Origin: Streptomyces canus
Lineage (GTDB): Bacteria; Actinomycetota; Actinomycetes; Streptomycetales; Streptomycetaceae
DNA: 64,000 nucleotides
NCBI RefSeq assembly: GCF_001514145.1
Contig: NZ_KQ948670.1
Location: forward strand, 244,892-308,891
Direction of reading: 5' to 3'
Every line of letters starts with the position of its first letter. Positions within the stretch are counted from its first letter, which is position 1. Below are positions 16,062-24,524 of the stretch, piece after piece. Made by a program: the position numbers and the translations under genes. The notes under the pieces were generated by a model. That model was given only the letters and a program-made list of their open reading frames with translations. It made no database searches and had not been told where the DNA came from.

Positions 16062-17066
16062 TCAGTGGGCGGACTGCTCGAGCAGGAACCGCTCGAGGGT
16101 CATGGGCTGCGGCCCCTGGGCCGGCGGGATCTGCTTCACTCCCACGAAGGGCGAGGCCTCGAAGTACCACTTCTCCAGGGCTGGAAGTCCCCAGCGCACG
16201 TTGGTGCTCAGCGATCCCGCGTCCCAGCGCACCGGCTCGACCTCGGTGTCGATGGTCTGGTAGTGGCTGTTGAAGACCTCCACCCGATGACCGTCGGGGT
16301 CGCGGAGGTAGGTGAAGAGCATCCCGCCCGGCCCGTGCCGTCCCGGACCCCGCTCCACCCCCTCGCCGTAGCCGAGGATGCCCGCCCAGTCGCAGGCCGT
16401 GAAGATGTCGCGGCTCTCGGAGACGGTGTAAGCGAAGTGATGCAGGGCTGGGCCGGTGTTCTCCACGATCGCGAGGTCCAGGCACGTGCCCTTGCGGTAC
16501 ATGAACGCGCTCAGCAGGGTGTCGCCGTGTGCCAGGTACTCGGAGTTGCGGAAGCCCAATTCGCCGTAGAACGCGGTCAGTTCATAGGTGTTCGGCGCGA
16601 AGGTCTGGAAGTGGTCCAGACGTTGCGCGTGGGCGCCCTTGTAGTGCTCGAAGTCGATGTGCAGCCGCGGGCGCGTCTCCATGTGGGCGCAGAGTTCCAG
16701 CGGTGTGCCGACCGGGTCGCTGACGTGCAGGGTGCGGCCCTGATACGGCATGTCGACCCACTCCGCGGGCAGCCCCCGGTCGCGGAACCATGCGTAGGCG
16801 ATGTCGAGGTCCTCGTCGAAGAAGACGCGGAAACCGATCCTCTGACAGGAACCGGCGCCCTCCTCGTCCAGCTCCAGGACGAGACTGTGGTGGCATGCCT
16901 CGGCGAGCCCGCGGAGATAGCAGGTGCGCTCGTCCTCGTCGCTGACGACGAGCCCGAGGGCGCTCACGTAGAAGTTCCGGCTCTCGGCCAGGTCCGCGAC
17001 CGTGAGCCGGACATGACTGGAGCGGGTGATGTTGAAACTCGGTCGCAGATTGACGGGTGGCAGCAT
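16062..17066 (-). CDS. Type I extradiol ring-cleavage dioxygenase (homoprotocatechuate 2,3-dioxygenase-like)
   Basis: The 334-residue protein has two VOC (vicinal oxygen chelate) halves, as in the HPCD/MndD group. The 2-His-1-carboxylate metal ligands are clear in the C-terminal half: His in RLDHFQTF, His in ALHHFAYT and Glu in HRVEVFN, followed by the family segment GVERGPGRHGP. At the second-sphere His of bona fide HPCD (KQTVHD in the relic at 61.07-61.9 kb) this protein has Leu (KGTCLD), so its catechol substrate or mechanism probably differs. It lies 60 bp downstream of the enolase-like gene. Confidence 0.88.
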   Translation of the reverse strand: MLPPVNLRPSFNITRSSHVRLTVADLAESRNFYVSALGLVVSDEDERTCYLRGLAEACHHSLVLELDEEGAGSCQRIGFRVFFDEDLDIAYAWFRDRGLPAEWVDMPYQGRTLHVSDPVGTPLELCAHMETRPRLHIDFEHYKGAHAQRLDHFQTFAPNTYELTAFYGELGFRNSEYLAHGDTLLSAFMYRKGTCLDLAIVENTGPALHHFAYTVSESRDIFTACDWAGILGYGEGVERGPGRHGPGGMLFTYLRDPDGHRVEVFNSHYQTIDTEVEPVRWDAGSLSTNVRWGLPALEKWYFEASPFVGVKQIPPAQGPQPMTLERFLLEQSAH

Positions 17067-17126
17067 GCTGGGCTCCGTGCTCCGATTCGGCTCTTGATTT
17101 CGATGACTGTAATGCTCTGGGCTGTT

Positions 17127-18437
17127 TTACGGCTTGGTCGCGGAAGGGGTGGAATCGGCGAATGTGAAGGCGGACCAGCCGCTGAATTCCGCGGAATCAC
17201 CGAGAGCCTCCTCGATGCGCAGAACCTCGTTCCACTTCGCCATGCGCTCGGAGCGGGTGAAGGAGCCCACCTTCAGCTGGCCCGCGTCCCATCCGACGCT
17301 CAGGTGCGCGATGGTGATGTCTTCGCTCTCGCCGGAGCGGGCCGACACGATGGTGGCGAAGCCGGCGTCCTTTCCCGCGTGCAGGGCCTGGTGGGCCTCG
17401 GTGACCGTGCCCGCCTGGTTCGGCTTGACGAGGACGGCGTTCGCCGCCCCGTTGGTGGCCGCGGCCTCCACGCGCTTGGCGTTGGTGACCAGGTAGTCGT
17501 CGCCGATCACCTGACAGCGGTGGCCGAATCGCCGGGTGAACTCCACCATGCCCTCGTGGTCGTCCTCGCCCACCGGGTCCTCGACGGACAGGATCGGGTA
17601 CTGCTCGATCCAGCCGCCGAGCAGGTCGATCAGCGCCGCGGTGTCCAGTGTGCGGTCGTCCAGGGCCAGTGTGTAGCGCCCACCGGTGCCGAACTGTGAG
17701 GCCGCGATGTCCAGGGAGATGCCGACCTGGGTGGCGGGCGTGAAGCCCGCGGTCTCGATGGCGAGGGTCAGGGTCTCCAGCGCCTCCTCGTTGGAGTCGA
17801 ACGCGGGCCAGAAGCCGCCCTCGTCCGCCACGCCCTGTGCCTTGCCCGCCTTGCGCATCAGGCTGCCGGCCGCCCGGTAGATCTCCGCCGTCCAGTCGAG
17901 GGCCTCGCAGAAGCTGCGTGCCGCGGGGCAGACGACCATGAAGTCCTGGACGTCCACGCGACGGTCCGCGTGCGCGCCGCCGCCGAAGATCTGGATCTCC
18001 GGCAGGGGGATGCGAACCGGCCGGCCGCCCGACAGATGCCGCCACAGCGGTACGCCCGCCGAGGCGGCGGCGGCGTGCAGCACCGCCATGGACGTGGCGA
18101 CGATGGCGTTGCCGCCCAGGCGGCTGCGGTCGGGGGTGCCGTCGAGGTTCACCAGGAGCCGGTCGACGGCCTCCTGGTCGATCGCGTGCAGGTCCAGGAG
18201 GGCGGGTGCGATCTCCTGGTTGACCGCATCGACGGCGCGACGGACGTCGAGTCCGCCGAAGCGGGGGCCGCCGTCACGCAGGTCGAGCGCCTCGCCCTGA
18301 CCCGTCGAGGCGCCCGCCGGTGCGATGGCCCGCCCGACCGCTCCGTCGGCGAGGTGCACCTCGGCCTCGACGGTGGGCCGCCCGCGTGAGTCCCACACCC
18401 TGCGGCCGTAGAGCTGGGCGATCCGCGCGTCTGTCAT
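17127..18437 (-). CDS. Enolase (phosphopyruvate hydratase) paralogue with altered active site
   Basis: The 436-residue protein is enolase-like from end to end: PAGASTG loop, GGAHAD, DEGGF, SVEDPVGEDD, IGDDYLVTN, VKPNQAGT and KVGSFTRSER all align with enolase motifs, including the three Asp/Glu metal ligands and the catalytic Lys. Two invariant positions differ: the Glu of QEFM is Asp (VQDFM), and the His of SHRSGET is Ala (SARSGES). It is embedded in a catabolic operon with a ring-cleaving dioxygenase, not in a glycolytic setting. It may have weaker or altered activity on a 2-phospho-hydroxyacid. The ATG at 18437 opens the leftward operon, downstream of two LacI-type sites. Confidence 0.85.
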   Translation of the reverse strand: MTDARIAQLYGRRVWDSRGRPTVEAEVHLADGAVGRAIAPAGASTGQGEALDLRDGGPRFGGLDVRRAVDAVNQEIAPALLDLHAIDQEAVDRLLVNLDGTPDRSRLGGNAIVATSMAVLHAAAASAGVPLWRHLSGGRPVRIPLPEIQIFGGGAHADRRVDVQDFMVVCPAARSFCEALDWTAEIYRAAGSLMRKAGKAQGVADEGGFWPAFDSNEEALETLTLAIETAGFTPATQVGISLDIAASQFGTGGRYTLALDDRTLDTAALIDLLGGWIEQYPILSVEDPVGEDDHEGMVEFTRRFGHRCQVIGDDYLVTNAKRVEAAATNGAANAVLVKPNQAGTVTEAHQALHAGKDAGFATIVSARSGESEDITIAHLSVGWDAGQLKVGSFTRSERMAKWNEVLRIEEALGDSAEFSGWSAFTFADSTPSATKP

Positions 18438-18616
18438 TGCGGTGCAACCTTTCGGAGTCGGACGGTCGAGGCGTTGCGTGATGCCCGTGCCTGTCAACCG
18501 GCGAACGGGCGCGGACCGACCTCTCGGGGCGGCACCCGCATCGGTGCGGCGCCCCGGGGGAGTGGTGAGGGGGAGCGGGAGAAACGAGGAGTGCTCGTCC
18601 GCTGCGCTCTCCACCG

Positions 18617-18630
18617 TGCTATCGATAGCG
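18617..18630. promoter_or_regulatory. LacI-type operator 1, TGCTATCGATAGCG
   Basis: Near-perfect 14-bp palindrome centred on CG, as expected for LacI/GalR repressors. It belongs to a set of five related sites in this block and lies 180 bp before the enolase start. Confidence 0.75.
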
Positions 18631-18731
18631 CAATCGTGCGAACTGTGAAGCCGTCCTGTCAAGGGGCGGGGAGTGTTCCATTCCGGCTACGTGTTGCCCG
18701 TTTGCCTTTGCCCGGGTCGTCGGCGCGCCAA

Positions 18732-18745
18732 TGCTATCGTTCGCA
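18732..18745. promoter_or_regulatory. LacI-type operator 2, TGCTATCGTTCGCA
   Basis: Second site in the enolase/FMN-reductase promoter region, 114 bp before the FMN reductase start. It has one weaker half-site (TTCGCA) but keeps the central CG and the TGCTA half. Confidence 0.65.
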
Positions 18746-18858
18746 CAACCCGTGGCGGTGGCCAGAACTCCGGCGGGCCCACTCCTCCTGGAAGAACGGA
18801 CAGCACAGGCGGCGTGGGCTCGCCGGGCCGATCGCGGTCGACAGGAAACGAGCCCGAC

Positions 18859-19452
18859 ATGACATCCGAGCCCTCGGTGGCACCCATGACCCTGACCACG
18901 GTGGTGGCCAGTACGCGTCCCGGACGTGTGGGCAGGTCCGTCGCGGACTGGTTCACCTCCCGGGTCGCCGAGTGCGACCAGTTCGCATCACATCTGGTCG
19001 ACCTGCGCGAACTCGACCTTCCGTTCTACGACGAGCCGCATCCGCCCGCTCTGAGGCAGTACACGAAGAGTCACACCCATGCCTGGAGCCGGATCGTCGA
19101 CGCGTCGGACGCGTTCGTGTTCGTCACCCCCGAGTACAACGGAGGCTTTCCGGCCCCCTTGAAGAACGCGTGGGACTACCTCGTGGTGGAGTGGCAGCAC
19201 AAGCCGGCGGCGTTCGTCAGCTACGGCGGCGTCTCGGCGGGCACCCGGGCGGTGCAGATGGCCAAGCAGGTCGTGGCCAACCTCAGGATGCTGCCGATCG
19301 GGCCGACCGTGAGCATCCCCTTCGTCAACGAACAGGTCGAGGACGGCGCCTTCCGCCCCGGCAAGATTCACGAGGCGGCCGCCGAGCAGATGCTCGAGGA
19401 ACTCGCGCGCACCGCCACCATCATGCGCCGGCTGCGCAGCGGAGCCCACTGA
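18859..19452 (+). CDS. NAD(P)H-dependent FMN reductase (flavodoxin fold)
   Basis: The 197-residue protein has the NADPH-FMN reductase signature: TTVVASTRPGRVGRSVADWF (phosphate loop), DLPFYDEPHPP, FVTPEYNGGFPAPLKNAWDY and VSYGGVSAG. It reduces free flavin or quinones with NAD(P)H. In this block it may supply reduced flavin or reduce a quinone by-product of catechol chemistry. The ATG at 18859 was chosen (AGGAAA upstream, loosely spaced); a second Met at 18886 is possible. It is alone on its strand before the convergent LacI gene. Confidence 0.85.
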   Translation: MTSEPSVAPMTLTTVVASTRPGRVGRSVADWFTSRVAECDQFASHLVDLRELDLPFYDEPHPPALRQYTKSHTHAWSRIVDASDAFVFVTPEYNGGFPAPLKNAWDYLVVEWQHKPAAFVSYGGVSAGTRAVQMAKQVVANLRMLPIGPTVSIPFVNEQVEDGAFRPGKIHEAAAEQMLEELARTATIMRRLRSGAH

Positions 19453-19474
19453 CGCGGCTCGAGGTGCGACCCGC

Positions 19475-20506
19475 TCAGGAGGACTTGGACGAAGCCTTTC
19501 CGTCGGGGGGTGCCGTGCTGCCGCGCAGAACCAGTGATCCGGGGGAGACCGACGTGTACGGGCCGTCGTTTTCCGGCCCGTTCTTGAGGCGGCGCAGCAG
19601 CCACAGTGCGCAGCTGGTCGCCATCTCCTGGATCGGCAGGCCGATCGTGGTGAGCCCGGGCCCCCACCAGGAGAACCCGGGCTCGTCCCCGAACCCGACC
19701 AGGGACAGCTCGCCGGGCACCTTCACGCCCTGCGCGGACAGCTCCTCCAGAACGCCCAGGGTGAGCTGGATCGATCCCAGCACGAGCGCGGTGGGAGCGG
19801 CCGGCTCCTGCAGCAGCCGACGCACCGCCTCGCGCCCGTGGTGCACGGACGACGGCGGCCCCAGCTCGGCGCGTCCGGCGTCGTCCGCAAGGCCGCCCTC
19901 CTCAAGGGCGGCACGGAAGCCGCGCAGACGCTCCGCACCCGTGGGCAGTTCCTCGGGGCCGCCCAGGTAGGCGATGCGGGTGTGTCCCAGCGCCACCAGG
20001 TGTGCCGTGGCCCGGTGCAGCGCCTCGCGGTCGTCCACACCGAACCACTGGGAGCCGAGCGAGGGGTGGCGGCGCAGCAACTGCAGGTGCGGTACGGCGC
20101 GCAGGAGTTTGACGGACTCGCTGTGCGGGCGCGCGGTGGGCACGATGATGACGCCGGCCACGCGGTTCGCGGACAGCTCCCGCAGATGACGCAGCTCCAC
20201 CATCCGGTCGTCGTCGGTCTCCGAGAGCATCAACTGGAAGCCCTCGGCTGCCATGTTCTTGGAGAGCTCGTGCGCGATGGTCGAGTAGAAGCTGTTGCGG
20301 ATGTCCGGGATCACCAGCGCGACCACGTTGCTGGACGCTCCGCGCATCATCCGCGCCGCCCGGTTGCCGACGTACCCCATCTCGGAAGCGGTCTGGCGGA
20401 CCCGGAACTTGGTCTCCTCGCTGATGCGCGCGTCGTCGGCGAGCGCCCGGCCGACCGTCGAGACGGAGATCCCGAGACGTTCGGCGATGTCCCTGGTCGT
20501 GATCAC
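19475..20506 (-). CDS. LacI-family transcriptional repressor, candidate master regulator of the ring-cleavage block
   Basis: The 343-residue protein has a LacI helix-turn-helix at its N-terminus (VITTRDIAERLGISVSTVGR), the hinge and minor-groove region (SNVVALVIPDIRN), and a periplasmic-binding-type ligand domain with NRVAGVIIVP and GEELSLVGFGD-like blocks. The GTG at 20506 is preceded by GGAGGGG; no Met fits the fold better. Two palindromic sites lie just upstream, which fits autoregulation. The same motif occurs in the two other divergent promoters of the block. The inducer is probably a substrate or intermediate of the pathway and not necessarily a sugar. Confidence 0.92.
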   Translation of the reverse strand: MITTRDIAERLGISVSTVGRALADDARISEETKFRVRQTASEMGYVGNRAARMMRGASSNVVALVIPDIRNSFYSTIAHELSKNMAAEGFQLMLSETDDDRMVELRHLRELSANRVAGVIIVPTARPHSESVKLLRAVPHLQLLRRHPSLGSQWFGVDDREALHRATAHLVALGHTRIAYLGGPEELPTGAERLRGFRAALEEGGLADDAGRAELGPPSSVHHGREAVRRLLQEPAAPTALVLGSIQLTLGVLEELSAQGVKVPGELSLVGFGDEPGFSWWGPGLTTIGLPIQEMATSCALWLLRRLKNGPENDGPYTSVSPGSLVLRGSTAPPDGKASSKSS

Positions 20507-20555
20507 GTTGAGCGTCCCCTCCGGCTGACTGGTCCCGCGGTCGTCACCTTCCGTG

Positions 20556-20569
20556 TGCCAACGATAGCA
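20556..20569. promoter_or_regulatory. LacI-type operator 3, TGCCAACGATAGCA
   Basis: Lies 50 bp upstream of the lacI-family start on the leftward side. Same 14-bp pattern with central CG; suitable for repressor autoregulation. Confidence 0.7.
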
Positions 20570-20626
20570 TTCATGTTGCTCTGCGTGGTCGGGGAGAGGG
20601 GCGGCGGGCTCGGGCGCGACCTGTTG

Positions 20627-20640
20627 TGCTAACGTTAGCA
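20627..20640. promoter_or_regulatory. LacI-type operator 4, TGCTAACGTTAGCA (perfect palindrome)
   Basis: A perfect 14-bp palindrome 54 bp before the FAH-family start. It is the best-conserved member of the set and defines the consensus. Spacing to operator 3 is 71 bp centre to centre, compatible with looping. Confidence 0.8.
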
Positions 20641-20693
20641 TTGCTGGATGGGCCGTGCAGCCGCCCATGGCTGCCCAAAGTACGGAGGTGTCC

Positions 20694-21473
20694 GTGCGGA
20701 TCGTCAGGTATGCCGTCGGCGGTGTGTGTCACTACGGAGAACTCGAACCCGGTGACGTCACCATCGCCCGATTCGAGGGTGATCCCTTTACGGGGCTGTC
20801 CCTTGCGGGCCACGTCGACGAAGTGAGCGACGTCGTCATTCTCCCGCCGGTCGAGAAACCCCGGATCTACGGGTTCGCGTACAACTACGCCTCACACGTC
20901 GGCGAGACCGACCGTGAGATTCCGGAGGTTCCCGTGTGTTTCATGAAGCCGAGCACGGCGGTGGTGGGGCCGGGGGACGCCATCGTTTATCCGGCCGATG
21001 GCGAACTCATCCATTTCGAGGGCGAGTTGGTCGTGGTCATCGGAAAGGAAGCCCGCCATGTCAAGCCCTCCGAGGCTCATGAGTACATCCTCGGCTATAC
21101 CTGCGGAAATGATGTCAGCGACCGCATCGTCCAGCGCAAGGAAAGCACATACGGAACGCTGCTGATCGGGAAGGGCCAGGACACCTTCGCTCCCCTCGGG
21201 CCGGTCATCGCCACCGAACTCGACCCGTCCGCGCTGTCGTTGACGACCCGTGTGAACGGCCGCGTCATGCAGTCGGCCAGCACCGCCGACCTGCTGCTCC
21301 CCGTCCCCGACCTCGTCAGCTACCTCACCCGCTACCTGACGCTGCTCCCCGGAGACGTGATCATGACCGGCACGCCTGCCGGCGTCGGGCCGATCCGCCC
21401 CGGAGACGAGGTCGAGGTCGAAGTCGAGGGCATCGGCGTTCTGCGTAACCCGGTCGTGGCCGAGAGCCGTTGA
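20694..21473 (+). CDS. Fumarylacetoacetate hydrolase-family protein
   Basis: The 259-residue single-domain FAH-family enzyme has KPSTAVVGPGDAI, the metal-binding acidic residues in HFEGELVVVIG, GYTCGNDVSDR, the IGKGQDTFAPLGP block, and a C-terminal LPGDVIMTGTPAGVG. Members hydrolyse or isomerise 2-hydroxy-2,4-dienoates and acylpyruvates produced by extradiol cleavage. The GTG at 20694 fits GGAGGTG immediately upstream. It stands alone, under operator 4 and before a strong terminator. It is the likely next step after the dioxygenase at 16.1-17.1 kb; the exact reaction is inferred. Confidence 0.88.
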   Translation: MRIVRYAVGGVCHYGELEPGDVTIARFEGDPFTGLSLAGHVDEVSDVVILPPVEKPRIYGFAYNYASHVGETDREIPEVPVCFMKPSTAVVGPGDAIVYPADGELIHFEGELVVVIGKEARHVKPSEAHEYILGYTCGNDVSDRIVQRKESTYGTLLIGKGQDTFAPLGPVIATELDPSALSLTTRVNGRVMQSASTADLLLPVPDLVSYLTRYLTLLPGDVIMTGTPAGVGPIRPGDEVEVEVEGIGVLRNPVVAESR

Positions 21474-21500
21474 CCGCAAAGGCCCGCGGGGAGACCGCAC

Positions 21501-21539
21501 AAGGGGGCTGCCCACCGCTCGGCGGTGGGCAGCCCCCTT
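21501..21539. terminator. Bidirectional terminator between FAH and MFS genes
   Basis: A 17-bp perfect stem (arms 21501-21517 and 21523-21539) with a 5-base loop, bounded by AA and TT. It lies between two convergent genes and can end both transcripts. Confidence 0.9.
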
Positions 21540-21545
21540 GGTGTG

Positions 21546-22814
21546 TCAGCGGACCGCGCTGTTGAACTGCGCGGGACGGACGAAGACCAGGGCGAGGACG
21601 CCGGCCAGCGGCAGGAGCGTGACCTGCAGGAGTCCGGCCCGGTCCCAGCCGAAGGAGTCCACCAGGGCGGCGAAGAGCAGACCCGAGAACGCCGCCGGTC
21701 CGTAATAGCTGGTGACGAACAGGCCGGAGGCGCGTCCGATCTGCGCCGGACGGACGGCCCGCTGCATCGCACTGTTGCTGTTGGGATAGATGAACCCCAG
21801 GCCGAAGGCGCCCATGAGGAAGGCGAACACACATTGCACGCCGACCCCCGCCTGGGTGTCGTAGATGCACACGCTGATGGCGGAGACGGCCAGCAGGCTC
21901 AGGATCAGCAGGTTGCGCTGGTTCACACGGTCGCCGAGCCAGCCGCCGAACAGGGCCGTCATGCCGCCGAAACCGAGGAAGCTCATCGCCAGCGCGGCCT
22001 GCTCGGAGGAGTAGTGCAGCGAGGTGATGAGGTACGTCGGGTAGAGGCCCAGGAATCCGTAGATGGCCACACCGCTGACGACCGAGTGGACGGCCAGCGC
22101 GATGGTGTTGCGGTTGTAGGCGGAGGCCGGCATGTACTCGTAGGTCGCGGTGGAGACGGCCTTCTCGGCGGAGTGCTCGGTCAGACCGGCCTTCACGAAG
22201 AACAGGGAGGCGGCGGCGATCAGCAGCCCGGCCGTGCCGAACAGGTAGAAGGGCGAGTGCCAGGTGCCGTGCGCGCCGGCGAGTTTGACCCCGATGAGCG
22301 GGGCGACGAACACGCCGACGGAGTAGCCCATGCCGATGAAGCCGAACGCGAGGCCGCGCCGCTGGACGAAGAAGGCCCCCATAGCCGCGAAGATCGCCGC
22401 GGACTGCATGCCCTCACCGAAGCCCGAGACCACCCGGTACAGGGTCATGTCGGCAAAGCCGGTCGCCAGCGGGGTGGCCATCGTGCCCAGGGAGTAGATG
22501 ACGATGCTGACCAGCAGGACGGTCTTGCGTCGGAAACGGTCCAGCAGATACCCCGCGGGCAGGCCGGCCAGGGCCATGCCGAGGGTGAAGTTCGTCGCCA
22601 GCAGGCCGCCCTGTTCCAGGGAGAACCCGTATTCCGCACGGATGTTGGGCAGCAGCGGAGGGAAGACCTGACGGTCCATCGCGTTGACCATGTAGGAGAG
22701 GACCACCAACAGGAAGCCCACGCCGATCATGGTCCGGGAGACGGGGGGCCGGCGGCTTTCCTGTGTGTCCTTGACGGGCACTGCACTGGTGTCGGCTTGC
22801 GCTGCGTGAGTCAT
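21546..22814 (-). CDS. MFS transporter
   Basis: The 422-residue protein has 12 predicted membrane helices. The MFS signature between helices 2 and 3 is visible as GYLLDRFRRKTVLL. The N-terminal helix has NAMDRQVFPPLLPNI, where the acidic residue resembles that of organic-acid and aromatic-acid carriers (ACS/AAHS-like). The ATG at 22814 has AGGAG upstream; more distal in-frame starts fall outside the first helix. It is divergent from the hydroxyacid dehydrogenase/kinase/cupin genes, with operator 5 between them, so it is the likely uptake system for the substrate of this block. Confidence 0.88.
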   Translation of the reverse strand: MTHAAQADTSAVPVKDTQESRRPPVSRTMIGVGFLLVVLSYMVNAMDRQVFPPLLPNIRAEYGFSLEQGGLLATNFTLGMALAGLPAGYLLDRFRRKTVLLVSIVIYSLGTMATPLATGFADMTLYRVVSGFGEGMQSAAIFAAMGAFFVQRRGLAFGFIGMGYSVGVFVAPLIGVKLAGAHGTWHSPFYLFGTAGLLIAAASLFFVKAGLTEHSAEKAVSTATYEYMPASAYNRNTIALAVHSVVSGVAIYGFLGLYPTYLITSLHYSSEQAALAMSFLGFGGMTALFGGWLGDRVNQRNLLILSLLAVSAISVCIYDTQAGVGVQCVFAFLMGAFGLGFIYPNSNSAMQRAVRPAQIGRASGLFVTSYYGPAAFSGLLFAALVDSFGWDRAGLLQVTLLPLAGVLALVFVRPAQFNSAVR

Positions 22815-22859
22815 AGCGGCTCCTGATGAGGAATGGGCCACGGCAGGCCGCGGCGGATC

Positions 22860-22888
22860 CATCTCCGCACGGAGGCCGTGCGGAGATG
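22860..22888 (-). promoter_or_regulatory. Perfect hairpin in the MFS 5-prime leader
   Basis: CATCTCCGCAC and GTGCGGAGATG pair over 11 bp around a 7-base loop, 46 bp upstream of the MFS start. In the leader RNA it could attenuate or stabilise the message; as DNA it could be a second operator. Confidence 0.45.
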
Positions 22889-23249
22889 ACAAGAAGCGGT
22901 GAGCTGAACACGGACTCGAGTCGGCGACGGCGAAATCGGCGCCGTCTGACGGAATGCGGGCGATCGGCCATCGCGCGGTCGGACACCGCACGCGGAATTC
23001 AGCCGGAATGCGCCCGTCGGGACGTCCGTGGCTATGGCGTCTTCGACGACCGGACCTTGTGCGGATACGTGTCGGCCGCACGGTCGGGTTGGCTGAAACC
23101 ATGAAGGGATGCGCCCGGCGCGTCAAGACGTACGCACGGATTTCCTGGAATTCCACCGTTTTCCTGTGATGAGTGGGGCCGCAGGCCTGGGGAGCGGGGC
23201 GCGGGTGAGCCGCCGTAGGCCGCGTTCTTGACGATTCGCAGACCCATAG

Positions 23250-23263
23250 TGCTATCGTTAGCA
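23250..23263. promoter_or_regulatory. LacI-type operator 5, TGCTATCGTTAGCA
   Basis: Fifth member of the set, in the MFS/hydroxyacid-dehydrogenase promoter region. Only the central pair positions deviate from a perfect palindrome. Confidence 0.78.
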
Positions 23264-23519
23264 CAACGTGGCTGTGACAAAGTGATTCGACGTGCCCCGG
23301 CATCGCGTGACCCAGTTCCAGGGGCCTGTGCCGGCGCCTTCCGACCACGAGTCGGAGAGCGCCGGCGACACTCTTCACCCGCACCCATGGCGGCCGTGGA
23401 CCATCGGACAAGCCGACGGCCGCCCTCCCGGGCGATGTTCAGACCTGCTGATCGGACGCGACCGGGCTTCACGCCCGGTCGTTCACGGCGGCCGTACGAT
23501 TCTGCGAGGACGATCTGCC

Positions 23520-24524
23520 ATGACACCACCGAGCCGCCCAGACACCGTGCTGCTCACCGACTACGCCTGGCCCGACGACTCCGTCGAGCGATCCGTCATC
23601 GAGGGCGCGGGCCACACCCTGGTGTCCGGCCCCGCGGAACCCGCCTCGGCCGAGACCATCGAGGAGCTGGTCGCCGAGCACCGGCCCGCCGGCATCCTCA
23701 CGTGTTGGGCGCCCGTCTCCTCCCTCGCCGTAGAGGCTTCCCCCGATCTTCGGATCGTGGCCAGGCTCGGCGTGGGCCTCGACAACATCGCCGTGGACAC
23801 CGCCACCGAGCGGGGCGTGTGGGTCACCAACGTGCCGGACTACTGCGTCGACGAGGTCTCCGACCACGCCGTCGGCATGGTGCTTGCCTGGACGCGGGGC
23901 CTGGCCGTCCTCGACCGCGAGGTCCGCAGGGGTCGCTGGGACCCGGCAGGCGCCCGGCTGCGCCGGTTGTCCACGCTGACCTGCGGCATCGTCGGCTTCG
24001 GCCGGATCGGACGCGCCACCGCCCGCAAGCTCGGCGCGTTCGGCTGCCGGATCCTGGCCCACGACCCTCATCCTCCGAAGGACGCCCCCGGAGTCGAGGT
24101 GGTGGATCTTCAGGAGCTGCTGCGCCGAAGCGACGCAGTGATCCTCCATGTACCGCTGACACCCGACACCCACCACCTCATCGGCGCCGATCAGCTGGCG
24201 CTGATGAAGCCGGGCGGGCTGCTGGTCAACGTCAGCCGCGGCGGCCTGGTGGACACCGACGCGGTCATCAAGGCCCTGGACGGCGGTCAGCTGGACGGAG
24301 CCGCCTTCGACGTCCTGGAGAGCGAGCCCCATGTCCCCGCCGGGTTGCTGGACCAGCCCGGTGCGCTGCTCACCCCCCACGTCGCCTTCTCCTCCGACGC
24401 CTCGGTCACGGAACTGCGCCGCCGCGCCGCCGAGGAGGTCGTCCGGATCCTGGCGGGCGAGGCCCCGGCACACCCCTGCAACCACCCCGGCGGCCTGCCT
24501 GCCGGACCGGGTGACCGGCGATGA
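23520..24524 (+). CDS. D-isomer-specific 2-hydroxyacid dehydrogenase
   Basis: The 334-residue protein has the two-domain fold of D-2-hydroxyacid dehydrogenases. The NAD motif is GIVGFGRIGRAT, the substrate-binding Arg is in NVSRGGLVD, the Glu is in DVLESEPHVP, and the catalytic His is in LTPHVAFSSD. It would reduce a 2-oxoacid such as hydroxypyruvate, glyoxylate or a larger pathway product, or run in reverse. The ATG at 23520 follows GAGGA. The gene overlaps the APH-type kinase by ATGA, so the two act in the same step order or on the same metabolite. Confidence 0.88.
   Translation: MTPPSRPDTVLLTDYAWPDDSVERSVIEGAGHTLVSGPAEPASAETIEELVAEHRPAGILTCWAPVSSLAVEASPDLRIVARLGVGLDNIAVDTATERGVWVTNVPDYCVDEVSDHAVGMVLAWTRGLAVLDREVRRGRWDPAGARLRRLSTLTCGIVGFGRIGRATARKLGAFGCRILAHDPHPPKDAPGVEVVDLQELLRRSDAVILHVPLTPDTHHLIGADQLALMKPGGLLVNVSRGGLVDTDAVIKALDGGQLDGAAFDVLESEPHVPAGLLDQPGALLTPHVAFSSDASVTELRRRAAEEVVRILAGEAPAHPCNHPGGLPAGPGDRR

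Larger units (their letters stand above)
18438..18858. promoter_or_regulatory. Divergent control region with two LacI-type sites
   Basis: Gene-free 421 bases between the leftward enolase operon and the rightward FMN reductase. It contains the two operator-like sites at 18617-18630 and 18732-18745, which are listed separately, and no coding sequence. Confidence 0.7.
22815..23519. promoter_or_regulatory. Divergent control region, MFS / hydroxyacid dehydrogenase
   Basis: A 705-base stretch without a credible gene. It holds a perfect leader hairpin near the MFS start (22860-22888) and LacI-type operator 5 (23250-23263), both listed separately. The rest is unremarkable. Confidence 0.6.

Noticed and set aside
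17127..18437. Annotation as the housekeeping glycolytic enolase.
   Set aside because: The gene is in a ring-cleavage operon, has two substituted active-site residues, and lies downstream of LacI-type sites; the housekeeping gene should be elsewhere.
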